From: Pseudarthrobacter siccitolerans
GTDB lineage: Bacteria; Actinomycetota; Actinomycetes; Actinomycetales; Micrococcaceae
Assembly: GCF_030823375.1 (NCBI RefSeq)
Contig: NZ_JAUSXB010000001.1
Location: 1,798,001 to 1,862,000, forward strand
Length of the DNA stretch: 64,000 bases
Direction of reading: 5' to 3'
The translations under genes and the position numbers were made by a program. The notes below the pieces were generated by a model that was not told the origin of the DNA, ran no database searches, and worked only from the letters and a program-made list of their open reading frames with translations. Each line of letters begins with the position of its first letter. Within the stretch, counting starts at the first letter, position 1. This document shows, one piece after another, positions 24,870 through 33,376 of the stretch.

Positions 24870-26420
24870 TCAGTTTCTGACGGCGTGAATGGTGTTGGCG
24901 GCCTGGTCCAGGGGCTCGAACCGGCGCAGGCTCGCTCCCGCGCCGATGATCCGGCGAAGTTCCGGCAAACCGCCGGCTACAGCCCCCGCCGCCCGTGCCT
25001 GGATGAGGACGTTGCCAAGGGCCGTTGCTTCGACCGGACCGGCGATGACCGGACGGCGGGTGGCATCGGCGGTGAGCTGGCAGAGCAGGGTGTTCTGGGA
25101 GCCGCCGCCCACCACGTGCACCACGTCCACGGCGTGGTCGGCGAGCCGCTCGGCGTCGCGGATGGTCCGCGCGTAACCGGCCGCGAGGCTGTCCATGATG
25201 CAGCGGGTGATGGCTGCCGGATCGTTGGGCAGCACGTCCCCGGTGCGCCGCACGGCTGCCCGGATGCGTTCGGGCATGTTGTCGGGTGCGATGAAGTAGG
25301 GGTCGTCCGCGTTGACCTGCGGCCCGCCCGGCGGCAACGCGGCCGCCGCGCCCAGCAGCGCTGTGATATCCGGCCGGAACCCTTCCTGCGCCCACGTCCG
25401 CTGGCATTCGCTGAGGAGCCAGAGCCCGCCCATGTTGCGGAGGTAGCGGATGGTGCTGTCCACGCCGCGTTCGTTGGTGAAGTTCGCCTCGCGGCTGGCC
25501 TCAGTGAGCACGGGGTGCTTCAGTTCCAGCCCCACCAGGGACCAGGTGCCCGACGATATATAGGCGAAGTTCTCCTCCTGCGCCGGGACTGCTGCAACGG
25601 CGGACGCTGTATCGTGCGAGCCGACAGCCACCACCTTCGTTTCCTGCGGCAGCCCCACCTGCGCGGCGATGTCCGGCAGGAGGGTGCCAACGGTTTCGCC
25701 CGGCTGGATCAGCGGCGGGAACAGGTCCTTCCGCAGGCCCAGGGCGGTGAAGAACTCGGTGGCCCACTCCCCCGCCACGGCGTCGAACAGGCCGGTGGTG
25801 GAGGCGTTGGTGGCCTCCGTGCGGCGCTGTCCGGTGAGGAGGAACGCGATCAGGTCCGGGATCAGGAGTGCCTGAAGCCCGTCCAGGTTCTTCTCGGTGG
25901 CGAGCTGGTAGATGGTGTTGAACTGCAGGAACTGCAGCCCCGTGGTTCCGTACAGGCGTGCGGCGTCCAGTTTCCGGTGCACAGGCTCGACGGCGGCACG
26001 GCTGCGGTCGTCGCGGTAACTGAACGGCTGGGCGGCCAGCTCTCCGGCGGTGTTGACCAGGCCGTAGTCCACGGCCCAGGTGTCGATCCCGATGCTGGCC
26101 ACACGCTCGCCCTGCACGGCGGCAACAGTGGCAGCCGCCGAGAGCCCCTTGCGCACCTCGGCGAAGAGGGCATTGAAGTCCCAGCGGAGGCCGCCGTCGA
26201 TCTCCACAGCCCCGTTGGGGAAGCGGTGGACCACTTCCAGCTCCACGGCGGGCTCCCCGGCGGTTCCCGCGGCGCGGACCCGGCCCAGGATGACCCGGCC
26301 CGAGGAAGCGCCAATATCGACAGCGGCGAAGACAGTGCCGGCAAGCACGTTGGCGGGGCCCGCTGCGGAAACTGCCCCGGCCTGGGCCGGGGCAGTTTCG
26401 GTGGTGCGTTCGCGCCTCAT
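24870..26420 (-). CDS. rhaB: L-rhamnulokinase
   Basis: A 516-residue FGGY-family sugar kinase. It opens VFAAVDIGASSGRVILG (ATP phosphate loop) and has family segments IGIDTWAVDYGLV, SHDTASAV and ISSGTWSLVGLE. It phosphorylates L-rhamnulose to L-rhamnulose 1-phosphate. The ATG at 26420 overlaps the stop of the upstream aldolase/dehydrogenase gene (ATGA); the frame upstream of it is a shadow. The N terminus has about 28 extra residues before the kinase fold. Confidence 0.93.
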   Translation of the reverse strand: MRRERTTETAPAQAGAVSAAGPANVLAGTVFAAVDIGASSGRVILGRVRAAGTAGEPAVELEVVHRFPNGAVEIDGGLRWDFNALFAEVRKGLSAAATVAAVQGERVASIGIDTWAVDYGLVNTAGELAAQPFSYRDDRSRAAVEPVHRKLDAARLYGTTGLQFLQFNTIYQLATEKNLDGLQALLIPDLIAFLLTGQRRTEATNASTTGLFDAVAGEWATEFFTALGLRKDLFPPLIQPGETVGTLLPDIAAQVGLPQETKVVAVGSHDTASAVAAVPAQEENFAYISSGTWSLVGLELKHPVLTEASREANFTNERGVDSTIRYLRNMGGLWLLSECQRTWAQEGFRPDITALLGAAAALPPGGPQVNADDPYFIAPDNMPERIRAAVRRTGDVLPNDPAAITRCIMDSLAAGYARTIRDAERLADHAVDVVHVVGGGSQNTLLCQLTADATRRPVIAGPVEATALGNVLIQARAAGAVAGGLPELRRIIGAGASLRRFEPLDQAANTIHAVRN

Positions 26421-28453
26421 CGCAGGAAGGCTGCGGCCACTCCGGCGTCCACGGGGATGTGCAGGCCGGTGGTGTGGGACAGTTCGTTGCTGGTGAGGAC
26501 GGCGGCGGCGTTGGCCACGTGCTCGGGCAGGACTTCGCGCTTGAGCAGGGTCCGCTGGGCGTAGTACTCGCCCAGTTTCTCTTCGTCCACGCCGTACACG
26601 GCGGCACGCTTGGCGCCCCACCCGCCGGCGAAGATGCCGGAGCCGCGGACCACACCGTCGGGGTTGATGCCGTTGACGCGGATGCCGTACTCGCCCAGTT
26701 CCGCGGCGAGCAGGCGCACCTGGTGGGCCTGGTCTGCCTTGGTGGCGGAGTAGGCGATGTTGTTCGGGCCGGCGAACACAGAGTTCTTGGAGGAGATGTA
26801 GATGATGTCTCCGCCCAGGCCCTGCGCGATCATGACCTTCGCCGCGGCCTTGGCCACCAGGAAGGAGCCCTTGGCCATGACGTTGTGCTGCAGGTCCCAG
26901 TCCTTCTCGGTGGTTTCCAGCAGCGGCTTGGAGATGGAGAGACCGGCGTTGTTGACCACCAGGTCCACGCCGCCGAATGCCAGGACGGCGGCGTCGATGG
27001 CGGCCGCGACCTGTGCCTCGTCCGTCACGTCAGCCTGGACGCCGATGGCAACGTCCGGTCCGCCGAGTTCTTCGGCGACCTTCTCGGCGTTCTCAAGGTT
27101 CAGGTCCGCGATGACCACGCAGGCGCCTTCCGCTGCGAGGCGGGTGGCGATGGCCTTGCCGATGCCGGAAGCTGCGCCAGTCACCAGCGCGATGCGGGTG
27201 GCGTGCGACTTCGGCTTGGGCATGCGCGCCAGCTTGGCTTCCTCCAGCGCCCAGTACTCGATCCGGAACTTCTCGGATTCCTCGATGGGGCCGTACGTGG
27301 AGATGGCCTCGGCGCCGCGCATCACGTTGATGGCGTTGATGTAGAACTCACCGGCAACCCGGGCAGTCTGCTTGTTGGCGCCGAAGGAGAACATGCCCAC
27401 GCCGGGGACCAGCACGATGGCCGGGTCCGCGCCGCGCAGGGCCGGGCTGTCCTGGTCCGCGTGGCGGTCGTAGTAGGCCTGGTAGTCCTCGCGGTAGTCC
27501 GCGTGCAGCTCGTGCAACCGGGCGATGGAGTCCTCGATGGAGGCGTCGGCCGGCAGGTCCAGGATCAGCGGCTTGACCTTGGTGCGCAGGAAGTGGTCCG
27601 GGCAGGAAGTGCCCAGGGCGCCCAGGCGCGGGTGCTCGGCAGCTTCGAGGAAGTCCAGTACGACGGCGTCATCGCTGAAGTGCCCCAGCTGCGGCTTGTC
27701 CGTGGAGGCCAGGCCGCGGATCACGGGTGCCAGGGCTGCGGCCTTGGCGCGGCGCTCGGCCTCCGGCAGGGCGGCGTAGCCCGGCAGCTTGGAACCGAAG
27801 GGTTCGGCTTTGCCGTTGTCCGCGATGTACTTCTCGGCCTGCTCAATGATCCACAGCGAATTCTGCTCGGCTTCTTCGCTGGTGGCGCCCCAGGCGGTGA
27901 TGCCGTGTCCGCCTAGGATGGTGCCGATGGCCTGCGGGTTGGCTTCCTTAATCGCGGCGATGTCCAGGCCAAGCTGGAAGCCGGGGCGGCGCCAGGGAAC
28001 CCAGACCACCTTGTTGCCGAAGATCTTCGTGGTCAGCGCTTCGCCGTCCACAGCGGTGGCAATGGCGATGCCGGAGTCCGGGTGAAGGTGGTCCACGTGC
28101 GCGGCGTCCACGAGGCCGTGCATGGCGGTGTCGATGGACGGCGCTGCGCCGCCCTTGCCGTGCAGGCAGTAATCGAACGCGGCCACCATCTCGTCTTCAC
28201 GCTCAACGCCGGGGTAGACGTTCTTCAGCGCGTTCAGCCGGTCCAGGCGCAGCACGGCAAGGTTCTCCGCCTTCAGGGTGCCCAGGTCTCCGCCGGAGCC
28301 CTTGACCCAAAGCAGCTGGACGTCCTCGCCCGTGACGGGGTCCTTCCCGGTGCCCTTGGCGGAGGTGTTGCCGCCGGCGAAGTTGGTGTTCCGCTTGTCC
28401 GCACCCAGGCGGTTGGAACGGGAAATCAGGTCTTCAACAGTCTTGTTACTCAT
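26417..28453 (-). CDS. bifunctional rhamnulose-1-phosphate aldolase / lactaldehyde dehydrogenase (RhaEW type)
   Basis: A 678-residue fusion. Residues 1-410 are a class II aldolase domain with the metal-site HLHPDSGIA and GGHGITAWG. Residues ~420-678 are a short-chain dehydrogenase with VTGAASGIGKAIA, NNAGLS and the catalytic YSATK. The aldolase cleaves L-rhamnulose 1-phosphate to DHAP and L-lactaldehyde. In characterised relatives of this fusion the dehydrogenase half handles L-lactaldehyde, producing L-lactate, which matches the lutABC genes downstream. It begins six bases after rhaI. Confidence 0.93.
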   Translation of the reverse strand: MSNKTVEDLISRSNRLGADKRNTNFAGGNTSAKGTGKDPVTGEDVQLLWVKGSGGDLGTLKAENLAVLRLDRLNALKNVYPGVEREDEMVAAFDYCLHGKGGAAPSIDTAMHGLVDAAHVDHLHPDSGIAIATAVDGEALTTKIFGNKVVWVPWRRPGFQLGLDIAAIKEANPQAIGTILGGHGITAWGATSEEAEQNSLWIIEQAEKYIADNGKAEPFGSKLPGYAALPEAERRAKAAALAPVIRGLASTDKPQLGHFSDDAVVLDFLEAAEHPRLGALGTSCPDHFLRTKVKPLILDLPADASIEDSIARLHELHADYREDYQAYYDRHADQDSPALRGADPAIVLVPGVGMFSFGANKQTARVAGEFYINAINVMRGAEAISTYGPIEESEKFRIEYWALEEAKLARMPKPKSHATRIALVTGAASGIGKAIATRLAAEGACVVIADLNLENAEKVAEELGGPDVAIGVQADVTDEAQVAAAIDAAVLAFGGVDLVVNNAGLSISKPLLETTEKDWDLQHNVMAKGSFLVAKAAAKVMIAQGLGGDIIYISSKNSVFAGPNNIAYSATKADQAHQVRLLAAELGEYGIRVNGINPDGVVRGSGIFAGGWGAKRAAVYGVDEEKLGEYYAQRTLLKREVLPEHVANAAAVLTSNELSHTTGLHIPVDAGVAAAFLR

Positions 28454-28459
28454 AGCTAT

Positions 28460-29626
28460 TTAGGCGCCCCATCCGGCTTGCTGGCCGCCTGCGCGGTCCT
28501 CGTTGATCTTCTTCTGGTAACCGCTGGCCTTGTAGGCGGCCAGCGGGTCCGCAGGCAGGCCGCGGGATTCACGCCACTCGGCCAGGACGGGCCGGACGTC
28601 GGTGTAGAAAGCGTCGTTGAAAATGCCGTTAGCCGCCAGGACATCGCCGGCACGCTGCGCCTCGGCGAGGGCCGCGGTGTCCACCAGCAGTGCGCGGGCG
28701 GTCATCTCCTGGACGTTCAGGACGGACCGGATCTGGCCCGGGATCTTCTCTTCGAGGTTGTGGCACTGGTCCAGCATGAGGGCCACACCGGAATCCTTGC
28801 CGAAGCCGCCGCCACGGATGACCTCGTGCATGATGCGGAAGAGCTGGAACGGATCAGCGGCACCCACGATGAGGTCGTCGTCGGCGTAGAAGCGGGAGTT
28901 GAAGTCAAAGGAACCCAGCTTGCCCAGGCGCAGCAGCTGCATCACGATGAACTCGATATTCGTGCCCGGGGCGTGGTGGCCGGTGTCCAGGCAGACGAAG
29001 GCCTTGTCCCCCAAGGCCAGGGTCTGGGCGTAGGAGGTGCCCCAGTCCGGAACATCGGTGTGGTAGAAAGCCGGCTCGAAGAACTTGTACTCCAGCACCA
29101 GGCGCTGCTCATCGCCCAGGGCGGCGTAGATCTCCTGCAATGACTCGGCCAGGCGGTCCTGGCGGCCTCGGATGTCATCCTGGCCCGGGTAGTTGGTGCC
29201 GTCCGCCAGCCAGATTTTCAGGTCATTGGAACCGGTGGCGTGCATGATGTCGATGCAGTCCAGGTGGTGGTCGATGGCCCGGCGCCGAACGCCCTCGTTG
29301 GAAGAGGTCAGGGAACCGAACTTGTACTCGTCATCCTGGAAGGTGTTGGAGTTGATGGTGCCCAGGCCCACGCCCAGGCCGGCCGCGTATTCCTTCAGGG
29401 CGGCGTAGTCATCAACCTTGTCCCACGGGATGTGCAGCGCAACGGTGGGGGCCAGTCCGGTCAACTCGTGGACCTTGGCGGCATCCGCCAGCTTCTCCTG
29501 CACGGTACGCGGGGTGCCGGGAGTGCCGAACACCTTGAACCGGGTACCGGAATTTCCATAAGCCCACGAAGGGACCTCGATGGCAAGCTCCTCGAGCCTG
29601 CCCAGCGCCGTTGCTACGTCATTCAT
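28460..29626 (-). CDS. rhaI: L-rhamnose isomerase
   Basis: A 388-residue TIM-barrel isomerase of the RhaI type, converting L-rhamnose to L-rhamnulose. Metal-site regions include LVLEYKFFEPAFYHTDVPDW, VCLDTGHHAPGTN and the FDFNSRFYADDD segment. The ATG at 29626 is supported by the conserved beginning of the fold; the upstream extension is low-complexity Thr/Lys/His. The Shine-Dalgarno is weak (AAAGAA). About 124 bases separate it from rhaM, holding an AC-rich repeat. Confidence 0.93.
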   Translation of the reverse strand: MNDVATALGRLEELAIEVPSWAYGNSGTRFKVFGTPGTPRTVQEKLADAAKVHELTGLAPTVALHIPWDKVDDYAALKEYAAGLGVGLGTINSNTFQDDEYKFGSLTSSNEGVRRRAIDHHLDCIDIMHATGSNDLKIWLADGTNYPGQDDIRGRQDRLAESLQEIYAALGDEQRLVLEYKFFEPAFYHTDVPDWGTSYAQTLALGDKAFVCLDTGHHAPGTNIEFIVMQLLRLGKLGSFDFNSRFYADDDLIVGAADPFQLFRIMHEVIRGGGFGKDSGVALMLDQCHNLEEKIPGQIRSVLNVQEMTARALLVDTAALAEAQRAGDVLAANGIFNDAFYTDVRPVLAEWRESRGLPADPLAAYKASGYQKKINEDRAGGQQAGWGA

Positions 29627-29639
29627 GATGGTGGTTCTT

Positions 29640-29705
29640 TCCGGTGTCTTGGTGTGCGGTGTCTTGGTCTGCAGTGTCTTGGTGTGGTCTGTCGTCTGGT
29701 TGGTG
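29640..29705. repeat. short degenerate direct repeats between rhaM and rhaI
   Basis: A unit containing GTGTCTTGGTGTG or GTGTCTTGGTCTG occurs about three times in tandem in the rhaM-rhaI gap. Read on the minus strand this is CCAAGACACC-type sequence just upstream of the rhaI ribosome binding site. Confidence 0.6.
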
Positions 29706-29750
29706 TTGCTGTGATGCCGCGGCCCCGCTCCTGGAGCCTCGGGCTGTCCG

Positions 29751-30098
29751 TCAACCGGTGGAGGATCCTGCCGCCGCCAGCTGGCTGTCGAGGTTGAAGA
29801 CTTCTTCAAGGACCCGGAACCCCTCATCGGGTGCCTGGTCCGTGTTCTCGAAGAGTTTTGCCATTTCCGCCTGCCAGCGTGCGTTCACGTCAGCGAGGGC
29901 CATGCGCGCCCTGGCTGCGTCGAAGTCGTCGCACTCCAGGTAGCCGATCAGGAGCCCGTCTTCGGCCAGGAAGAGGGAGTAGTTGTTCCAGCCGGCGTCC
30001 TTTAAGGCCCGGAGCATTTCGGGCCACACGGCGGCATGCCGGCGGCGGTATTCGTCCATCAGCGCCGGTTGGACCGACGAACGGAAGCACACCCTCAT
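29751..30098 (-). CDS. rhaM: L-rhamnose mutarotase
   Basis: A 115-residue RhaM-family protein with the ferredoxin-like fold markers MRVCFRSSVQPALMDEYRRR, HAAVWPEML (His21 as probable catalytic base) and NYSLFLAEDGLLIGY. It interconverts rhamnose anomers. The ATG at 30098 has GGAG nine bases upstream. It is the promoter-proximal gene of the minus-strand rhamnose run, with the LacI-type operator upstream. Confidence 0.92.
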   Translation of the reverse strand: MRVCFRSSVQPALMDEYRRRHAAVWPEMLRALKDAGWNNYSLFLAEDGLLIGYLECDDFDAARARMALADVNARWQAEMAKLFENTDQAPDEGFRVLEEVFNLDSQLAAAGSSTG

Positions 30099-30123
30099 TT
30101 GGAACTCTCCTGAACCCGCGCAT

Positions 30124-30154
30124 CTTTGAATCGTTTCATTGTTACGATTCAAAG
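30124..30154. promoter_or_regulatory. inverted-repeat operator between rhaM and the LacI-type regulator
   Basis: CTTTGAATCG (30124-30133) and CGATTCAAAG (30145-30154) form a perfect 10-bp inverted repeat with an 11-base spacer. Each half extends as TTTGAATCGTTTCA or TTTGAATCGTAACA. A leftward TTGACA (complement of 30175-30180) lies just upstream, with TACTTT 18 bases on overlapping the repeat, so bound repressor would block it. Confidence 0.75.
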
Positions 30155-30248
30155 TACTCTTGAACCTGAGTAGGTGTCAAGCATTCCTGACCCTCTTCTT
30201 CAGCAACACCGGGACGCACCGGCACCCGGTCCATCAGCACGGAGAATC

Positions 30249-31271
30249 ATGAACCGCACAGCCAGCATCAAGGACGTAGCCAACCATGCCAGCGTGGCGG
30301 TGGGCACTGTTTCGAATGTGCTGAACTACCCGGACAGGGTCTCGCAACGGACCAAGGAACGGGTACTGCGTGCCATCGACGAACTGGGCTTTGTCCGCAA
30401 TGACGCTGCACGCCAGCTGCGCGCCGGCCACAGCCGCACCATCGGGCTCATCGTGCTGGACGTCGGCAACCCCTTCTTCACCTCCGTGGTGCGGGCCGCC
30501 GAGGATGCGGCCGCTCTCCAAGGCAGCGCCGTACTGCTGGGCGACAGCGGGCACGACGCCGGCCGCGAGGCCAATTACATTGACCTGTTCCAGGAGCAGC
30601 GCGTCCAGGGCCTGCTCATCTCGCCAGTGGGCGACGTGACCGAGCGCCTGGACCTCCTCCGCGAGCGCGGCGTGCCCACGGTCCTGGTGGACCGGCTGGC
30701 GGACGAGGAAAAGTTCAGTTCAGTGGCAGTTGACGACGACGCCGGCGGGTACCTGGCTGCCCGGCACCTGCTGGACACCGGCCGCCGTCGGCTCGCCTTC
30801 GTGGGGGGCTCCACCTCCATCCGCCAGGTGGCAGACCGCCTGCAGGGCGCCCGGCGGGCCGTAAAGGAAGAACCGGACGCAACACTGGAGGTGCTGTTCT
30901 CCGATGGCATGACTGTTTTGGCCGGACGCAGCGTGGGCGACACGCTGGTGGAGCGGGACCGCGCGGACCTGCCGGACGGGATCTTCTGCGCGAACGATCT
31001 CCTGGCGCTGGGGATCATGCAGTCGCTCACCATGACGCACACATTCCGGATTCCGGAGGATATTGCCTTGATCGGCTATGACGATATCGACTTCGCCGTC
31101 TCCGCAGTGGTGCCGCTGTCCTCCATCCGGCAGCCCACCGAAGCCCTGGGCCGGACAGCTATCGAGCTCCTGGCCGAAGAGGTTGAGGCCCAATATCCCC
31201 GGCACCGCGCAGTCATCTTCACCCCGGAACTGGTGGTCCGGCAGAGTACCGGGGCGCCGTCCGCGGACTGA
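30249..31271 (+). CDS. LacI-family transcriptional regulator, probable rhamnose regulator
   Basis: A 340-residue LacI/GalR protein. The N-terminal helix-turn-helix is IKDVANHASVAVGTVSNVLN with hinge NDAARQLRAGHSRTIG. The C-terminal periplasmic-binding-protein-like domain includes LIVLDVGNPFF and IGYDDIDFAVSAVVPLSSIR. The ATG at 30249 has GGAG four bases upstream. It is divergent from the rhaM-rhaI-aldolase-rhaB run across a shared inverted repeat, so it most likely represses catabolism until a rhamnose-derived ligand binds. Similar half-sites at 39.9 and 50.1 kb suggest a wider regulon. Confidence 0.9.
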   Translation: MNRTASIKDVANHASVAVGTVSNVLNYPDRVSQRTKERVLRAIDELGFVRNDAARQLRAGHSRTIGLIVLDVGNPFFTSVVRAAEDAAALQGSAVLLGDSGHDAGREANYIDLFQEQRVQGLLISPVGDVTERLDLLRERGVPTVLVDRLADEEKFSSVAVDDDAGGYLAARHLLDTGRRRLAFVGGSTSIRQVADRLQGARRAVKEEPDATLEVLFSDGMTVLAGRSVGDTLVERDRADLPDGIFCANDLLALGIMQSLTMTHTFRIPEDIALIGYDDIDFAVSAVVPLSSIRQPTEALGRTAIELLAEEVEAQYPRHRAVIFTPELVVRQSTGAPSAD

Positions 31272-31286
31272 TACGCGCCGAACCGG

Positions 31287-31697
31287 CTACTCGTTCTCCT
31301 GCTGCAGCCACTTCATCGACTCGATCCTGGACGTGAAGAAGCGGGTGGGGCAGGGCGGGATGTGGACGCCCAGGAAGAAGTTCGCCAGGATCCGGTCCAC
31401 GGGGCTGGCCCCCAGGAGGGCGATCCGGTGTGCGGCGCAGGGGATGGAAAATACGGAACGTGCCGCCCTGGTGACTGATTCCGTGGTGGCCATGTCCACC
31501 AGCATGGGGTGGGTCTTATCCCCCGCTATCGCGTTGACGGCCGCCATGGCCGCCTTGGCATCCTGTTGTTCTATCCGGACCTTGGGTTCCCAGATGAGGT
31601 GGATCACGCCGTCGGAACGCAACTCCACGGTGCCCTTGCCGCCATCAACCGTTACAGGCTCCATGCCCTGCTCCCCTCCCTGTGCAGACTTCCCCAT
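31287..31697 (-). CDS. DUF7793-like (STAS/SpoIIAA-type) protein
   Basis: A 136-residue soluble protein. The pattern VIHLIWEPKVRIEQQDAKAA, MLVDMATTESVTRAARSVF, RIALLGASPVDRILANFF and FFTSRIESMKWL is that of small actinobacterial STAS/SpoIIAA-like proteins (DUF7793). The ATG at 31697 has a strong AAGGAGG six bases upstream. The longer open frame to 32108 is antisense to the next gene and rejected. Function unknown; it converges on the end of the LacI-type gene. Confidence 0.85.
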   Translation of the reverse strand: MGKSAQGGEQGMEPVTVDGGKGTVELRSDGVIHLIWEPKVRIEQQDAKAAMAAVNAIAGDKTHPMLVDMATTESVTRAARSVFSIPCAAHRIALLGASPVDRILANFFLGVHIPPCPTRFFTSRIESMKWLQQENE

Positions 31698-31817
31698 TCT
31701 GCTCCTCCTTTGAGTTCCCGGATCCAACTTAGACCAGCAGCGGGCTCCCTGCGCACTCACAGCCTCTCCCCAGACTTCCCGGACCGAAGCCACAGGGGCG
31801 GCCGGTATGAAGGAGAC

Positions 31818-32438
31818 ATGACACTTCGCGGAAAGCCGGTACCGGCACTTATTGTCCTGCTGGGGATCGATGGTGCCGGCAAGTCCACGGCTGCCCGGGA
31901 AGTGGAAGAGCTGCTTCCGGGCACACCAGTGCTGGTCCTGGGCAACTACTCGGGGCGGAAAACCATTTCGGCCCTGGCGCAGCGCTTCGGGGTGTCTTTG
32001 CCAGTCCATGTTGCGGATGTCCTTGAAACCGCAGTCCGGGTCTTCAATGTCCTGCTCAACCACCTGCGGGCGGCGCGGTTCGACGGCGTGGTCATCATGG
32101 ACCGGCACCTGTACTGCCAGCTGGCGCTGCGGAAAGCCCGCGGGATCCGCAGGCGCCGGGCGCTGTCAGCGCTGTTGCGGTTGCTGCCACCCGCCCAGGC
32201 GGTGGTCTACTTCGACGTCACCGCTGAACAGGCGCACGGCCGGATCATGCTGCGGGGCGAAGACCAGGAGGACCTTGAGGACCTTCAGAAGTTCCGCTTG
32301 GGGTACAGCGCGCTGGCCTGGTATCCGGGTTTCACCAGGATTGATGCGGGCGGCACCACGGCGGACAGCACCCTGCAGTTGAAGCAGATCATCGCCGGCG
32401 TGACGGCGTCCGCTGTGCCCCTTGCCCGGGGCCGATAG
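31818..32438 (+). CDS. P-loop nucleotide kinase, thymidylate-kinase-like
   Basis: A 206-residue P-loop kinase. The Walker A motif is GIDGAGKST near residue 18, the DR motif is VIMDRHLYCQLALRKARG, and a lid-like Arg-rich segment follows. Residues after 100 diverge from housekeeping Tmk, and the protein lacks a full LID pattern, so it is likely an accessory nucleoside or nucleotide kinase. The ATG at 31818 follows AAGGAGAC. Expression appears separate from neighbours. The substrate is unknown. Confidence 0.8.
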   Translation: MTLRGKPVPALIVLLGIDGAGKSTAAREVEELLPGTPVLVLGNYSGRKTISALAQRFGVSLPVHVADVLETAVRVFNVLLNHLRAARFDGVVIMDRHLYCQLALRKARGIRRRRALSALLRLLPPAQAVVYFDVTAEQAHGRIMLRGEDQEDLEDLQKFRLGYSALAWYPGFTRIDAGGTTADSTLQLKQIIAGVTASAVPLARGR

Positions 32439-32514
32439 TCTCCGTTTCGAATCATTTGCGGCAATCCGTGTCACTGCTCTTGTGGGCCGGGGGGAGCAGA
32501 AGCAAGGATTGGTT

Positions 32515-32724
32515 ATGGAAGACCTGCGGCACACCGCCAGAGCCCTGCTGCAGCGGAAGGATCTTGGGCTGATTGATCTCTGGGTTCTCTACTGGAACCA
32601 TGGCGGGCACTGCCACCCTTTTGATTTTGATGCGTTTATCCACGACGTGATGCCCGCTGCCTGGTTCGACATGGCGGCCCTCCAGGTTGCCGTGGAGGAA
32701 CTGTCCTTCGAGGCCATTGCCTAA
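32515..32724 (+). CDS. small hypothetical protein
   Basis: A 69-residue acidic protein (MEDLRHTARALLQRKDLGL, then WVLYWNHGGHCHPFDFDAF). AGGA lies about nine bases before the ATG. It has no membrane segment or recognised domain. It follows the kinase by 76 bases on the same strand. The composition looks like a real short gene, but the function is unknown. Confidence 0.6.
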   Translation: MEDLRHTARALLQRKDLGLIDLWVLYWNHGGHCHPFDFDAFIHDVMPAAWFDMAALQVAVEELSFEAIA

Positions 32725-32859
32725 GCAGCCCGGCACCGCCGCAGCCCCTAGCGATTTCACCGCCGGTGCGTGGACGCAGGTTAGGGCCTCCGCTTTGCTG
32801 GGTACCTATCCGGGATCAACGATTCCAGGTACGCCCGAAGCGGATTGGAGCAGCAGCAC

Positions 32860-33357
32860 ATGCATGATGAGACGAGGGGACGGCGGCTGCTGGCGGCTGC
32901 AGGAAAGGGCGCGGTGTGCGGCCTCGCCGGAGTCGCAGTGATGACTGCCGGCGAGAAAGCCGAGCAGATCTTTACGAGGCGGCCCAATTCCTATGTGCCC
33001 GCAAGGACTCTACTAACGCTGTTGGGCAAGAGGCCCCTGCTGGCAGAGAAACCTTTTATGTGGAACCACCTGATGCACTGGGGCACGGGAGCGGTGCTGG
33101 GATCCCTCCGTGGGATGTGGGCCGCCACCGGCATCCGCGGTCCCTTGGCCAACACCAAGCACACTGCCGTGCGGCTCGCCTTCGACCAGACCCTTGAGAA
33201 TGCCACTGGGACAGGCGCACCTCCTACAACCTGGACGTCCCGGGAACAGGTGGTTGATGTGCTGCACAAAGCCGTCTACTCCATCGCAACAGGCGTTGCC
33301 GCCGACCGCTGGATTCCGCCCCTGCTCGAATCGCGAAAAGGGACCACCAGCCACTAA
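32860..33357 (+). CDS. hypothetical membrane-associated protein
   Basis: A 165-residue protein with a Gly/Ala-rich hydrophobic segment near the N terminus (LLAAAGKGAVCGLAGVAVMT) and a weaker one around WGTGAVLGSLRGMWAATG. This pattern is like DUF1440/YagU-type proteins. GGAG lies nine bases before the ATG at 32860; a TTG at 32845 is the alternative. No catalytic motif is visible. Confidence 0.65.
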   Translation: MHDETRGRRLLAAAGKGAVCGLAGVAVMTAGEKAEQIFTRRPNSYVPARTLLTLLGKRPLLAEKPFMWNHLMHWGTGAVLGSLRGMWAATGIRGPLANTKHTAVRLAFDQTLENATGTGAPPTTWTSREQVVDVLHKAVYSIATGVAADRWIPPLLESRKGTTSH

Positions 33358-33376
33358 GGGCAGATGTGACGGGAAG

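Noticed and set aside
24801..26564. 587-codon plus-strand open frame
   Set aside because: Antisense to rhaB and no recognisable protein.
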